Source: Kineosporia sp. A_224 (GTDB lineage: Bacteria > Actinomycetota > Actinomycetes > Actinomycetales > Kineosporiaceae). Taken from it: 37,656 bases of DNA. Below are positions 23,937 to 32,058 of the stretch, piece after piece. The first letter of the stretch is position 1. Every line of letters begins with the position of its first letter. Location of the stretch: positions 1 to 37,656 of the forward strand of contig NZ_MWLN01000164.1 of assembly GCF_002198655.1 (NCBI RefSeq). Direction: 5' to 3'. Under the pieces are notes generated by a model that ran no database searches, was not told the DNA's origin, and saw only the letters and a list, made by a program, of their open reading frames with translations. A program made the translations under genes and the position numbers.

Positions 23937-26116
23937 GGCGTCGTACCTCCGGCGGGTTCTGCGGGTTCTGCGGGTTCGGGTGCGGGTTCGGCCGCGCGTG
24001 CGGGGAGCACGGAGCGGAGCAGGATCTCGGCGACGTCCGTGACCTCGACGGGGCGGGCCGGTTCGGGCCCGAGGTGGGCGGCCACGCCGTCGCCGAGCAT
24101 GAGGATGCAGAACGGGCAGGCCGCGGTGACGACGTCGGGCGACAGCTCGAGCAGCTCACGGGCCCGCTCGTGGCCGATCCGGGTGCCGATCGTCTCGTCC
24201 ATCCACATCCGGGCGCCGCCCGCGCCGCAGCAGAACGACCGCTCGCGGGTGCGGGGCGGCTCGGCCAGCCGGACGCCGGGGACGGCGCCGAGCAGCTCGC
24301 GCGGCGGGGCGAAGATCCGGTTGTGCCGGCCGAGGTAGCAGGCGTCGTGGTAGGTCAGGGTCGTCTCGACCGGGGTCACCGGGGTGAGCCGGCCGGACGC
24401 GACGAGGTCGGCGAGCAGCTGGGTGTGGTGCACGACCTCGTAGTGGCCGCCGACCTGCGGGTACTCGTTCGCCAGGGCGTTGAAGCAGTGCGCGCAGGTG
24501 ACGACGATGCGCCGGGCGCCGACGGCGTCGAGGGTCTCGACGTTCGCCTGGGCGAGCATCCGGAAGAGGAACTCGTTGCCCGCGCGGCGAGCCGCGTCGC
24601 CGGTGCAGGTCTCGGCGCCGCCGAGGGTCATGAACGACACCCCGGCCTCGTGGAGCAGCGTCGCGACGGCCCGGGTGGTCCGCTGCGCCGCGTCGTCGAG
24701 CGCGCCGGCGCAGCCGACCCAGAACAGGTACTCGACGTCGTCCGGCAGCCGGTCCGCCCCGTCGTCGCCGAGCACCCGCACCTCGAACGGCAACGGCTCG
24801 GCCCACTCCAGCCGGTGCCCGCCGCCCCGGCCCCACGGGTCGCCGGCGTGCTCGAGGTTGCGCAGCATGATGCCGGCCTCCTCGGGGAACGCCGACTCCA
24901 TGAGCATCTGGTGACGGCGCAGGTCGACGACGTGGTCGACGTGCTCGATGTCGACCGGGCACTGCTCGACGCACGCCCCGCAGGTGGTGCACGACCACAG
25001 CACGTCGGGGTCGATGACGCCGTTCTCCTGCGCCGTGCCGACGAGCGGCCGCTCGCCCTCGGCGCGCGCGGCGTCCGGCAGCGCGGCCCGCGCCGCGTCG
25101 TCCGCGGCGAGCAGGTACGGCGCCTTGGCCAGGGCGTGGTCCCGCAGGCCCATGACGAACAGCTTGGGCGACAACGGTTTTCCGGTGTTCCACGCGGGGC
25201 ACTGCGACTGGCAGCGACCGCACTCGGTGCACGAGGCGAGGTCGAGCAGCCCCTTCCAGGTGAGGTCCTCGACCTTGCCGACGCCCATGAGGTCGTCCTC
25301 GCCCGGGTCCTCGAAGTCGACCTCGCGGCCGCCGGAGCGCACCGGCTGCAGGGCGCCGAGCGCGCGCGGCCGGCGGGCGAGCGCGACGTTGGCGACCGCC
25401 GCCCCGATGTGCAGGTGCTTGCTGTGCACGACGAGCACGAGGAAGACCATGACGACCGTGACAGCGAGGACGACACCGACGTGCTCGACGACCGTGTTGC
25501 CGCGCTCCCCCAGCGGCTCCAGCAGCCGCGCCACCGCCTCGGACGCGTAGGCGCCGCTGCGGAAGGGGAAGTACCCGGTGTTGACCTGGGCACCGCGGTA
25601 GAGGAGCAGCGTCCACACCACGTTGGTGATCATGAAGAGGATGAGCCAGGCCCCGTCGAGGTGGGAGCCGAAGAAGCGGGAGCGGCGGCCCTCGCGGGCC
25701 GGCGCGTGCCGCAGCCGGATCGCGGCGAAGACGACGACGGACGCCAGGGTGAGGAGCGCGACGGTGTCCTCGAGCGCCCCGAGCCAGGCCTGCCGCCCGA
25801 CGACAGGGAGGGCGAAGTCGCGGACGAACAGCGCCCCGTACCCCTCGACGATCGTCAGGCCCAGCAGGAGGAAGCCCCAGAACGTCAGCAGGTGCGCGAG
25901 GCCCGGCAGGGTCCAGCGCAGCAGCCGGCGCTGCCCGAGCACCTCGACGACCTCTGCGCGCAGCACCGCGGCCGCCCCGGTCGTGCGTCCCGGCGCGACC
26001 GGCTGCGCGAGCCGGCCGAGCCGGTACAGCACGTGCAGCCGGCGACCGGCCAGCGCGAGCGCGGCCGCCGTGACGAGCAGCCCTACGAGCAGCCGGAACG
26101 TCATTCCCCGCGTCAT
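23933..26116 (-). CDS. EtfD-like membrane iron-sulfur oxidoreductase (ETF:menaquinone type)
   Basis: A 727-residue protein that should take electrons from reduced ETF to the quinone pool. The N-terminal 240 residues hold about five or six membrane segments related to the NarI/heterodisulfide-reductase cytochrome b fold, with several His residues. Two 4Fe-4S motifs follow: CTECGRCQSQCP at 295-306 and CTTCGACVEQCP at 375-386. Two CCG-type cysteine domains finish the protein, with CAHCFNALANEYPQ in the first half and SFCCGAGGARMWMDE near the C-terminus. This layout is that of mycobacterial EtfD (Rv0338c) and of related FadF/GlpC-HdrD proteins. The ATG at 26116 has GGAGG five bases upstream; an internal ATG at 26104 is an alternative. 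The C-terminus is a repetitive Ala-Glu-Pro tail. Confidence 0.88.
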   Translation of the reverse strand: MTRGMTFRLLVGLLVTAAALALAGRRLHVLYRLGRLAQPVAPGRTTGAAAVLRAEVVEVLGQRRLLRWTLPGLAHLLTFWGFLLLGLTIVEGYGALFVRDFALPVVGRQAWLGALEDTVALLTLASVVVFAAIRLRHAPAREGRRSRFFGSHLDGAWLILFMITNVVWTLLLYRGAQVNTGYFPFRSGAYASEAVARLLEPLGERGNTVVEHVGVVLAVTVVMVFLVLVVHSKHLHIGAAVANVALARRPRALGALQPVRSGGREVDFEDPGEDDLMGVGKVEDLTWKGLLDLASCTECGRCQSQCPAWNTGKPLSPKLFVMGLRDHALAKAPYLLAADDAARAALPDAARAEGERPLVGTAQENGVIDPDVLWSCTTCGACVEQCPVDIEHVDHVVDLRRHQMLMESAFPEEAGIMLRNLEHAGDPWGRGGGHRLEWAEPLPFEVRVLGDDGADRLPDDVEYLFWVGCAGALDDAAQRTTRAVATLLHEAGVSFMTLGGAETCTGDAARRAGNEFLFRMLAQANVETLDAVGARRIVVTCAHCFNALANEYPQVGGHYEVVHHTQLLADLVASGRLTPVTPVETTLTYHDACYLGRHNRIFAPPRELLGAVPGVRLAEPPRTRERSFCCGAGGARMWMDETIGTRIGHERARELLELSPDVVTAACPFCILMLGDGVAAHLGPEPARPVEVTDVAEILLRSVLPARAAEPAPEPAEPAEPAGGTTP
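23952..23990. repeat. GCGGGTTCT-type 9-base repeats encoding an (Ala-Glu-Pro) tail
   Basis: Units GCGGGTTCT, GCGGGTTCT, GCGGGTTCGGGT and GCGGGTTCG lie in the 3' end of the EtfD-like gene and encode its PEPAEPAEPA-like C-terminal tail. They end about 15 bases before the overlapping acyl-CoA dehydrogenase start. Copy number may vary between strains. Confidence 0.75.
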
Positions 26117-26135
26117 CGCCTCCGTCCCCCTGCCG

Positions 26136-27134
26136 TCAGGCCCGGCGTCTGGCGATCTCGGCGACGACCTGCGGCAGCAGCGTGTGCAGGTCGCCGACGA
26201 CACCGAGGTCGGCGAGCGCGAAGATCGGGGCCTTGGCGTCCTTGTTCACCGCGACGACTGTGCGGGCGCTCTGCATGCCGGCCCGGTGCTGGATGGCGCC
26301 GGAGATGCCTGCCGCGACGTACAGCGCAGGCGCGACGGTCTTGCCGGTCTGGCCGATCTGGAACTGGTGGCCGTACCAGGACTCGTCGGTCGCGGCCCGG
26401 GACGCCCCGACCGCACCGCCGAGGGCGTCGGCGAGCGCCTCGACGACGGCGAAACCCTCCGCGGAGCCGACGCCGCGGCCGCCGGCCACGACGACGGGGG
26501 CGGCGGTGAGCTCCGGGCGCCCGGTGGCGGCCCGGGGCGTCCGGGTGACGACCCGGGCACCGAGCGAGGCCGGGGCGAAGGTGACGTCGACCTTCTCGAC
26601 CACCGCCTGCACCGGGGCGGGCTCGACCGGGGCGGCGTTCGGCCGGACGGCGATCACCGGGACCCCGCGGACCACCTGGCTCGTCGCGAGCCACTGCCCG
26701 GCGACGACGGCCTGGGTCACGACCGGGCCGCCGTCCCCGGCCTGCACGTCGACGGCGTCGGTGACGATGCCGGAGCCGAGCCGGACCGCGACCCGGCCGC
26801 CGACCTCCTTGCCCTCGGCGTTCGAGGTGACCAGGACGCAGCCGACGTCGCCGCGGGCGACGACCGCGGTCACGGCGTCCACCTTCGGGCCGACGAGGTA
26901 GCCGCCGACCTCGGGCGCGTCGACGACGTACACCGTGGCGGCCCCGTGCCGGCCGAGGACGGCCACGACGTCGTCGTCGGCCGGGCCGCACACGAGGGCG
27001 GCCGGCGTCCCGAGCCGGCGCGCGACGGTGAGCTGCTCGAGCGAGGGACGGCGGACCGTGGCGGGCCGGCCGGTGGCCGGGTCGGCCGGGACCGTCTCGA
27101 CGAGGACGAGGACCTGCGGGGCTGGGTCGGACAC
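26136..27134 (-). CDS. etfA: Electron transfer flavoprotein, alpha subunit
   Basis: A 332-residue ETF alpha subunit, which binds FAD and carries electrons from acyl-CoA dehydrogenases to the ETF:quinone oxidoreductase. The FAD-binding C-terminal domain is complete: GGRGVGS at 218-224, GASRAATD at 243-250, GQTGKTVAP at 261-269, GISGAIQH at 276-283 and VNKD at 296-299. The GTG at 27134 was chosen because AGGAG lies six bases upstream and the protein then begins SDPAPQVLVLVET, as family members do. The gap to the EtfD-like gene is only 19 bases. Confidence 0.95.
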   Translation of the reverse strand: MSDPAPQVLVLVETVPADPATGRPATVRRPSLEQLTVARRLGTPAALVCGPADDDVVAVLGRHGAATVYVVDAPEVGGYLVGPKVDAVTAVVARGDVGCVLVTSNAEGKEVGGRVAVRLGSGIVTDAVDVQAGDGGPVVTQAVVAGQWLATSQVVRGVPVIAVRPNAAPVEPAPVQAVVEKVDVTFAPASLGARVVTRTPRAATGRPELTAAPVVVAGGRGVGSAEGFAVVEALADALGGAVGASRAATDESWYGHQFQIGQTGKTVAPALYVAAGISGAIQHRAGMQSARTVVAVNKDAKAPIFALADLGVVGDLHTLLPQVVAEIARRRA

Positions 27135-27256
27135 GACGGGCTCCTGAGGCGCTGGGGCGGACGTGCGGGATCGGGGCGTCGCCGGCCGGGCGCTGCGACG
27201 GGTCGCGGCGCCGGCCGGGTGCCGGGTGATGGGTGGTGGGTCTGGAAGGCTGCCGG
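27135..27256. other. etfB-etfA intergenic region with a repeated GC-rich block
   Basis: A 122-base gap, long for this operon. It contains CGCCGGCCGGG twice, at 27180-27190 and 27209-27219, each with the self-complementary GCCGGC core, so the RNA could fold in alternative ways. No promoter was recognised. It may tune the etfB:etfA ratio or protect an mRNA end. Confidence 0.4.
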
Positions 27257-28042
27257 TCAGGCGAAGCCGCGGGCGACGAGGAAGTCGGCGACCACCGCGG
27301 CCGCCGTGCCGTCGTCGACGACGACCTGGCCGGCCTGCTTGGGCGGGCGCACCGAGACCGAGCGGACGACGACCCCGGCCGCGGCGGCGCCGACCTGCTC
27401 GGGCGCGACGCCAAGGTCGGCGAGGGTCAGGGTCTGCACGGGCTTCTTCTTGCCCGCCATGATCGCCTTGAACGACGGGTAACGCGGCTGGCCGGTGCGG
27501 TCGGTGAGGGAGACGACCGCGGGCAGCGCGGCGACCACCTCCTCGGTGGCGTCGTCGCCGTCGCGGTGCACCGTGACGGTGCCGGCGGCGGCGTCGACGG
27601 CGAGGTCCCCGCCGAACGTGACCTGTGGGACACCGAGCCGCTCCGCGAGCATCGCGGGGACCACCGACATCTCGGCGTCGGTCGAGGCCATCCCGGCGAG
27701 GACGAGGTCGAACCCGATGTGCTGCAACGCTTTCGCCAGGACGAGGGATGTGGCCAGCGCGTCGCTGCCGTGGACGGCGGGGTCGACGACATGGACGCCG
27801 TCGTCGCCGCCCATCGAGAGCGCCTTGCGCAGCCCCTCGACGGCCTTGGCCGGGCCGAGGGTGAGGTAGGTGACGCGGGCGTCGAGGCCCGACTCGACGA
27901 GCCGGACCGCCTGCTCGACGGCGTACTCGTCGAGCTCGGACAGCCGGCCCTCGACCGCTGCGCGGTCCAGGGTGAGGTCGTCGGCGAACGACCAGGTCGC
28001 GGTGGGTTCGGGGACGTGCTTGACGAGAACGACGACGTGCAT
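27257..28042 (-). CDS. etfB: Electron transfer flavoprotein, beta subunit
   Basis: A 261-residue ETF beta subunit, the AMP-binding partner of etfA. It begins MHVVVLVKHVPEP, has the family block LDEYAVEQAVRLVE, the ETF beta loop region LAGMASTDAEMSVVP, and a C-terminal PSFKAIMAGKKKPVQ segment where family members carry the PRYPSLKGIMAAKKKP signature. The ATG at 28042 is used because an AGGAAGG lies nine bases upstream; the GTG two codons earlier is too close to it. It is the first gene of the apparent six-gene lipid operon. Confidence 0.95.
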   Translation of the reverse strand: MHVVVLVKHVPEPTATWSFADDLTLDRAAVEGRLSELDEYAVEQAVRLVESGLDARVTYLTLGPAKAVEGLRKALSMGGDDGVHVVDPAVHGSDALATSLVLAKALQHIGFDLVLAGMASTDAEMSVVPAMLAERLGVPQVTFGGDLAVDAAAGTVTVHRDGDDATEEVVAALPAVVSLTDRTGQPRYPSFKAIMAGKKKPVQTLTLADLGVAPEQVGAAAAGVVVRSVSVRPPKQAGQVVVDDGTAAAVVADFLVARGFA

Positions 28043-28190
28043 GTGCACCCGCCTTCCTGGGTGGATCACGGGCCCTGCCGGGTGGAGCGGGCCCGTCCGG
28101 TGCCATCGGGCTCGACCGTAGGTTCCCGTCCGCCCGCGCCGGTCGGGACCTCTGACCCCTTCGTCCGCGTACGGCCGCACGGGAGTCGCC

Positions 28191-28202
28191 TACCAGTCGG
28201 TA
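28191..28202. promoter_or_regulatory. TACC-N4-GGTA inverted repeat upstream of etfB (candidate operator)
   Basis: TACCAGTCGGTA lies in the 190-base gap between the GMC oxidoreductase stop and etfB, about 150 bases before the etfB ATG. Short TACC/GGTA palindromes are common TetR-family half-site arrangements in actinomycetes. The site could control the lipid operon. No -35/-10 pair was clear to me in this gap. Confidence 0.35.
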
Positions 28203-28232
28203 ACCCGGACGTGAGTCCCCCTACCGCCCCCG

Positions 28233-29780
28233 TTACGAGGCGAGGTCGGACTCCGCGACGACCCGCAGCGCCTGCGCGGCGATCGTCAGGGCCGGGTTCA
28301 TCGCCGCGGACGAGGGGAAGAAGCCGCCGTCGACGACCCACAGGTTCGCGACGTCGTGGCTGCGGCACCACGGGTCGAGCACGCTCGTCGCCGGGTCGGC
28401 CCCGGCGACGACCGTGCCGCACTGGTGGCTGTTCATCGAGATGTCGAACCACTGGGTGAACACCGCGTCGTAGCCCGCGCCGTGCAGGAGCGCCTTGGCC
28501 TTCCGGTGGAGCTCCTTGTAGGGCAGCGTGTTCCGCGCCGTCCGGGCGGTCGTGATCCGGCCCGCCCCGTCGACGGTGACCCGGTTCTGCGGGTCCGGCA
28601 GGTCCTCGGTCATGACGAGCCACTCGACGCTGCGGGTCGCGATGCCGTCGAGGAGCAGCCGCGGAGTCCGGGTCGCCCACGACTTCATCATCGAGCCCTG
28701 GACCTTGCCGATGAGCTGGAGCGTCCCGAGCGGGTAGCCGTCGCCGCCGTCGTGGTAGAAGTCGTTGACGGACAACGTCTTCTGGAACACGACGTCGTTG
28801 CGGCGGTTCGCGTCGACGGCGGCGACGTGGGCGTTGTTGTGCATCATGAAGTTGCGGCCGACGAGCCCGCTGGAGTTCGCGACGCCGTCCGGGCACGCGT
28901 CGCCGCGGGACGACAGGAGCAGTGCCGCCGAGTTCACCGAGCCCGCCGAGAGCACGAAGCGGCCGCCGCGCACCTGTGTGACGCCGTCCGCGGTCTCGAC
29001 GACGAGGTGGTCGACCCGCCGGCCGTCACCGTCGAGCACGACCCGCCGCACCTGCGCGCCGGTGACGAGCCGGACGAGCCCGGTCTCCAGCGCCGGCGCG
29101 AGCGCGCAGGTCTCGGCGTCGGACTTCGCGCCGTACATGCACGGGAACCCGTCGCACGTCCGGCAGCGCACGCACGCGCCGGTGCCCTCCGCGCCCGGCT
29201 CGACCCGGTCCAGGCCCATCGCGTTGGACGCCGGATGCACACCCTGCGCGCGCAGCCGGTCGGCGAGGTCGGCGACGTAGGGCTCGTGGGACATCGCCGG
29301 GTAGGGGAACGGCGTGCTGCGCCAGGGCTCGGTCGGGTCCTCCCCCGTCGCACCGTGGACCTTGTAGAGGGTCTCGGCCTGCCCGTAGTAGGGCTCGAGG
29401 TCGGCGTAGGAGAACGGCCACGCGGGCGAGGTGCCCTCGCGGTGCTCGACGGCGCCGAAGTCCGCCTCCCGGAACCGCGGCAGGCTCGCCCCGTAGACCT
29501 TGGAGTTGCCGCCGACGAGGTAGTGCACCCCCGGCGCGAACGCCCGGCCGTCGCCGTCGAGCCACTGCTCGGCCGGCTTGTACCGGCGCCGCAGGAAGAC
29601 CTCCTCGGGCGAGAAGTTCGCCGGCTCCCGGGGCAGCCGCTCGCCGCGTTCGAGGACGAGGACGTCGACCCCGCGCCGGGCCAGCGCCAGCGCCGTCGTG
29701 GCGCCGCCGATCCCCGAACCGACGACGACGACGCTCGCGGAGAGCGGGCCCGGACCTGACGGCGCGACTGGTTCCGACAT
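28233..29780 (-). CDS. GMC-family FAD oxidoreductase
   Basis: A 515-residue glucose-methanol-choline-type oxidoreductase that oxidises an alcohol using FAD. The N-terminal dinucleotide motif VGSGIGGATTA is at about 20-30. The second family signature is GGRFVLSAGSVNSAALLL near 272-289. The active-site pair is His452 (NSHQCGT) and Asn495 (NPALTI). A cluster of five Cys at 203, 206, 209, 214 and 225 sits in the region where many bacterial members carry a shorter Cys pair. The ATG at 29780 is preferred; a TTG four codons upstream is in frame. It may be an upstream gene of the lipid operon on the same strand, but the 190-base gap and an operator-like site suggest separate control. Substrate unknown; a sterol-like or long-chain alcohol is possible. 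Confidence 0.88.
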   Translation of the reverse strand: MSEPVAPSGPGPLSASVVVVGSGIGGATTALALARRGVDVLVLERGERLPREPANFSPEEVFLRRRYKPAEQWLDGDGRAFAPGVHYLVGGNSKVYGASLPRFREADFGAVEHREGTSPAWPFSYADLEPYYGQAETLYKVHGATGEDPTEPWRSTPFPYPAMSHEPYVADLADRLRAQGVHPASNAMGLDRVEPGAEGTGACVRCRTCDGFPCMYGAKSDAETCALAPALETGLVRLVTGAQVRRVVLDGDGRRVDHLVVETADGVTQVRGGRFVLSAGSVNSAALLLSSRGDACPDGVANSSGLVGRNFMMHNNAHVAAVDANRRNDVVFQKTLSVNDFYHDGGDGYPLGTLQLIGKVQGSMMKSWATRTPRLLLDGIATRSVEWLVMTEDLPDPQNRVTVDGAGRITTARTARNTLPYKELHRKAKALLHGAGYDAVFTQWFDISMNSHQCGTVVAGADPATSVLDPWCRSHDVANLWVVDGGFFPSSAAMNPALTIAAQALRVVAESDLAS

Positions 29781-29802
29781 GGCCGCATCCAACCAGGACC
29801 TG

Positions 29803-29812
29803 ACCGTTCGGT
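29803..29812. promoter_or_regulatory. ACCGTTCGGT palindrome between divergent oxidase and monooxygenase genes
   Basis: ACCG and CGGT arms around TT lie in the middle of the 77-base divergent region between the GMC and FAD monooxygenase genes. ACCGttCGGT-like cores are frequent in TetR-family operators. One bound dimer could control both genes. The regulator is not in the window. Confidence 0.4.
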
Positions 29813-29857
29813 GGACCCTCCTCGCGCGGACGGCCCCGGGTGGGCGACCATGGGCGG

Positions 29858-31060
29858 ATGCAACCGCTCCGGGTCGTCGTCGCCGGCGGCGGCATCGGTG
29901 GCCTGGCCGCCGCGGCGCTCCTGGCCCGGACCGGGCACGACGTCACGCTCCTCGAGCGGGCCGGGTCGCTGCGCGCGGTCGGGGCGGGGATCGCCCTCCA
30001 GCCGAACGGGCTCGCCGTCGCCGACGCCCTCGGCGTCGTCGACCGGCTCGCCGCCCAGGGCTCCTGGCAGCACGGCCTCGCCCTCCACGACGGCCGCGGC
30101 CGGGCCCTCGCCAACGTCGCGGTGCCGTCGGCGGCCGCCCCGCTCGGCGCGGCGCTCGTCGTCCCGCGGCAGGTGCTCCACGACGCCCTCGCGGACGTCG
30201 CGGCGGCCGCCGGCGCCGCGGTGACGACCGGGATCGAGGTCGCCGACCTCGCCCAGGACGGCGACTCGGTCACCGTCTCCGTCGAGCCCGGCGCCACCCG
30301 GATCCGCGCCGACCTGCTCGTCGCGGCGGACGGCGCCCGCTCGCTCATCCGGGCCCGGCTCGCGGTCGGCACGAAGGACACCCCCGGCCCGGTCTACCTG
30401 CGCGCGCTGGTCCCGATGTCCTGCCCGGACGAGCTGGCCGGTGAGCACTGGGGACCGCGCGGCCTCGCCGGGCTCGTGCCGTGCGGGCGCGGGCGCACGT
30501 ACTGGTTCGCCTCCTCGACCGAGGAGATCCGGGACGCCGTCGCGTCCGGCCGGGTCACCGCCGTCCGGACGTCGGTGAGCGCCGCGCACCCGGTCCTGTC
30601 CGGCGCCGTCCAGGGCCTGCGGGACGTCCGGGACCTGCTCGTCAACCAGGTCCACTCGGTGCACACCTCGTCGTTCGTCGACGGCCGGGTCGTCCTCCTC
30701 GGGGACGCCGCGCACGCGATGCCGCCGAACCTCGGCCAGGGCGCGAACAGCGCCCTGCTCGACGCCGCCGTCCTCGCGCTCGAGCTGGCCGAGGGCGAGG
30801 TCCTCGCGGACGCGCTCGCCCGCTACGACGGCGGGCGGCGGCCCGCCGTCCGCCGGGTCCAGCGCGACTCCGAGCGGCTCGCGGGCCTCGCGCACTGGCG
30901 GCACGGCCGCCGGCTGCGGGACCTCGCGGTCCGCACGACGTCCGCCGCGGTCGGCCCCCGGGCGGCCCGGGCCGCGTTCCAGGTGGACGTCGTCGGCCTG
31001 CGCGACGACCTGCGCGAGCTCATCGGCCCCGGGGGGCGGCCCGCGGGTCGCCCGTCGTGA
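29858..31060 (+). CDS. FAD-dependent aromatic-hydroxylase-type monooxygenase
   Basis: A 400-residue class A (PHBH-fold) flavin monooxygenase. It has the N-terminal GGGIGG motif at 10-15, the DG motif (AADGARS, Asp158-Gly159), and the GD motif LGDAAHAMPPNLGQGANSALLDA at about 281-303. These enzymes hydroxylate aromatic or related rings with NAD(P)H and O2, and salicylate- or urate-hydroxylase-like proteins share this pattern. The ATG at 29858 puts the Rossmann strand at the very N-terminus; a GTG at 29840 is less likely. It diverges from the GMC oxidase and overlaps the next gene by GTGA. Substrate unknown. Confidence 0.88.
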   Translation: MQPLRVVVAGGGIGGLAAAALLARTGHDVTLLERAGSLRAVGAGIALQPNGLAVADALGVVDRLAAQGSWQHGLALHDGRGRALANVAVPSAAAPLGAALVVPRQVLHDALADVAAAAGAAVTTGIEVADLAQDGDSVTVSVEPGATRIRADLLVAADGARSLIRARLAVGTKDTPGPVYLRALVPMSCPDELAGEHWGPRGLAGLVPCGRGRTYWFASSTEEIRDAVASGRVTAVRTSVSAAHPVLSGAVQGLRDVRDLLVNQVHSVHTSSFVDGRVVLLGDAAHAMPPNLGQGANSALLDAAVLALELAEGEVLADALARYDGGRRPAVRRVQRDSERLAGLAHWRHGRRLRDLAVRTTSAAVGPRAARAAFQVDVVGLRDDLRELIGPGGRPAGRPS

Positions 31061-32058
31061 CCGGCCAGGCCGAGCTGCTGCCCGACGGGTTCGTGGCCCC
31101 GGACCGGGAGGACCGGCACCGGGCGTGGGTCCGCCGGGCGCTCGCGGTCACCCGGTCCGTCGTCGCCGGCCTGCTCGTGCCCGTCGTCGTCCTCGTCACG
31201 GTCGTCGGGGTCACCGGCACGTGGGTGCGCGACGAGCTGCTCGACACCGACCGGTACGTGTCGACCGTCGCCCCGCTCGCGGACGACGCCACGGTCCAGG
31301 ACGACGTCGCCGCGATGATCGCCTCCGCCGTCCGGAGCAACCTCGGGGCCGACGTCCCGGCGGCGATCCGGCCGGACGTCGAGGTCGTCGCCGGCCAGGC
31401 CGCGACCGCCTTCACCCGCTCGCCCGCCTTCGCGACCCTGTGGGCGGGCCTCAACCGGGCCGGCCACGAGCAGGTCGCCCGGCTGCTGCGCGGGGACGAC
31501 CGGCCGGTGCCGGGCGTCGTCGTCCGGGACGGCACGGTCACCCTCGACCTCGCACCGGCGGTCGCAGCGGTGCTGGCGGACGTCGGGCAGCGGGTCGAGG
31601 CACAGCTACGGGCCGCCGGGGTCGACGTCGCGCTGCGGCTGGCCGAGGTCGACCTCTCCGTGGACGTCGCGCAGACGGCAGCGATCGAGCGGGCCCGGCC
31701 GTGGGTCGGGCGGCTCGACACCCTGACCGGTCTGGCGCCGTGGCTCCTGCTCGGCTGCGCCGCGGCGGCCGTCCTGCTCGCGCGGCAGCGGCTGCGGCTG
31801 GTCGTCGTCCTCGCGATCGGCGTGACGCTCGCGATGGCCCTGCTCCTCGCGGGGCTGCGGCTCGGGAGCGCGGTCGCCGCGACGACGCTGGACGCCCTGG
31901 GCGTCTCGGACGGCGTCGCGCCCGTCGTCGTGGACCGGCTCACCGCGGTGCTGCGCCGGGACGCCCTCGTCGTCGGCGCCGCCGCCACCGCCGTGGCCCT
32001 CGGGGCGACGCTGGCGGCCCGGCTCCGGCGGCCCGGGACGGGACGCCGGACAGCGTGA
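31057..32058 (+). CDS. Integral membrane protein of unknown function
   Basis: A 333-residue protein. It has a short cytoplasmic N-terminus and one membrane helix at about 30-55. A domain of roughly 170 residues follows that probably lies outside the membrane (it begins DTDRYVSTVAPLADDATVQDDV). Three C-terminal helices complete it (WLLLGCAAAAVLL, VVVLAIGVTLAMALLLAGL, DALVVGAAATAVALGATL). I recognise the topology as common among uncharacterised actinobacterial proteins but cannot assign a function. The GTG start overlaps the FAD monooxygenase stop, so the two are translationally coupled, although a functional link is not obvious. Confidence 0.75.
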   Translation: MTGQAELLPDGFVAPDREDRHRAWVRRALAVTRSVVAGLLVPVVVLVTVVGVTGTWVRDELLDTDRYVSTVAPLADDATVQDDVAAMIASAVRSNLGADVPAAIRPDVEVVAGQAATAFTRSPAFATLWAGLNRAGHEQVARLLRGDDRPVPGVVVRDGTVTLDLAPAVAAVLADVGQRVEAQLRAAGVDVALRLAEVDLSVDVAQTAAIERARPWVGRLDTLTGLAPWLLLGCAAAAVLLARQRLRLVVVLAIGVTLAMALLLAGLRLGSAVAATTLDALGVSDGVAPVVVDRLTAVLRRDALVVGAAATAVALGATLAARLRRPGTGRRTA

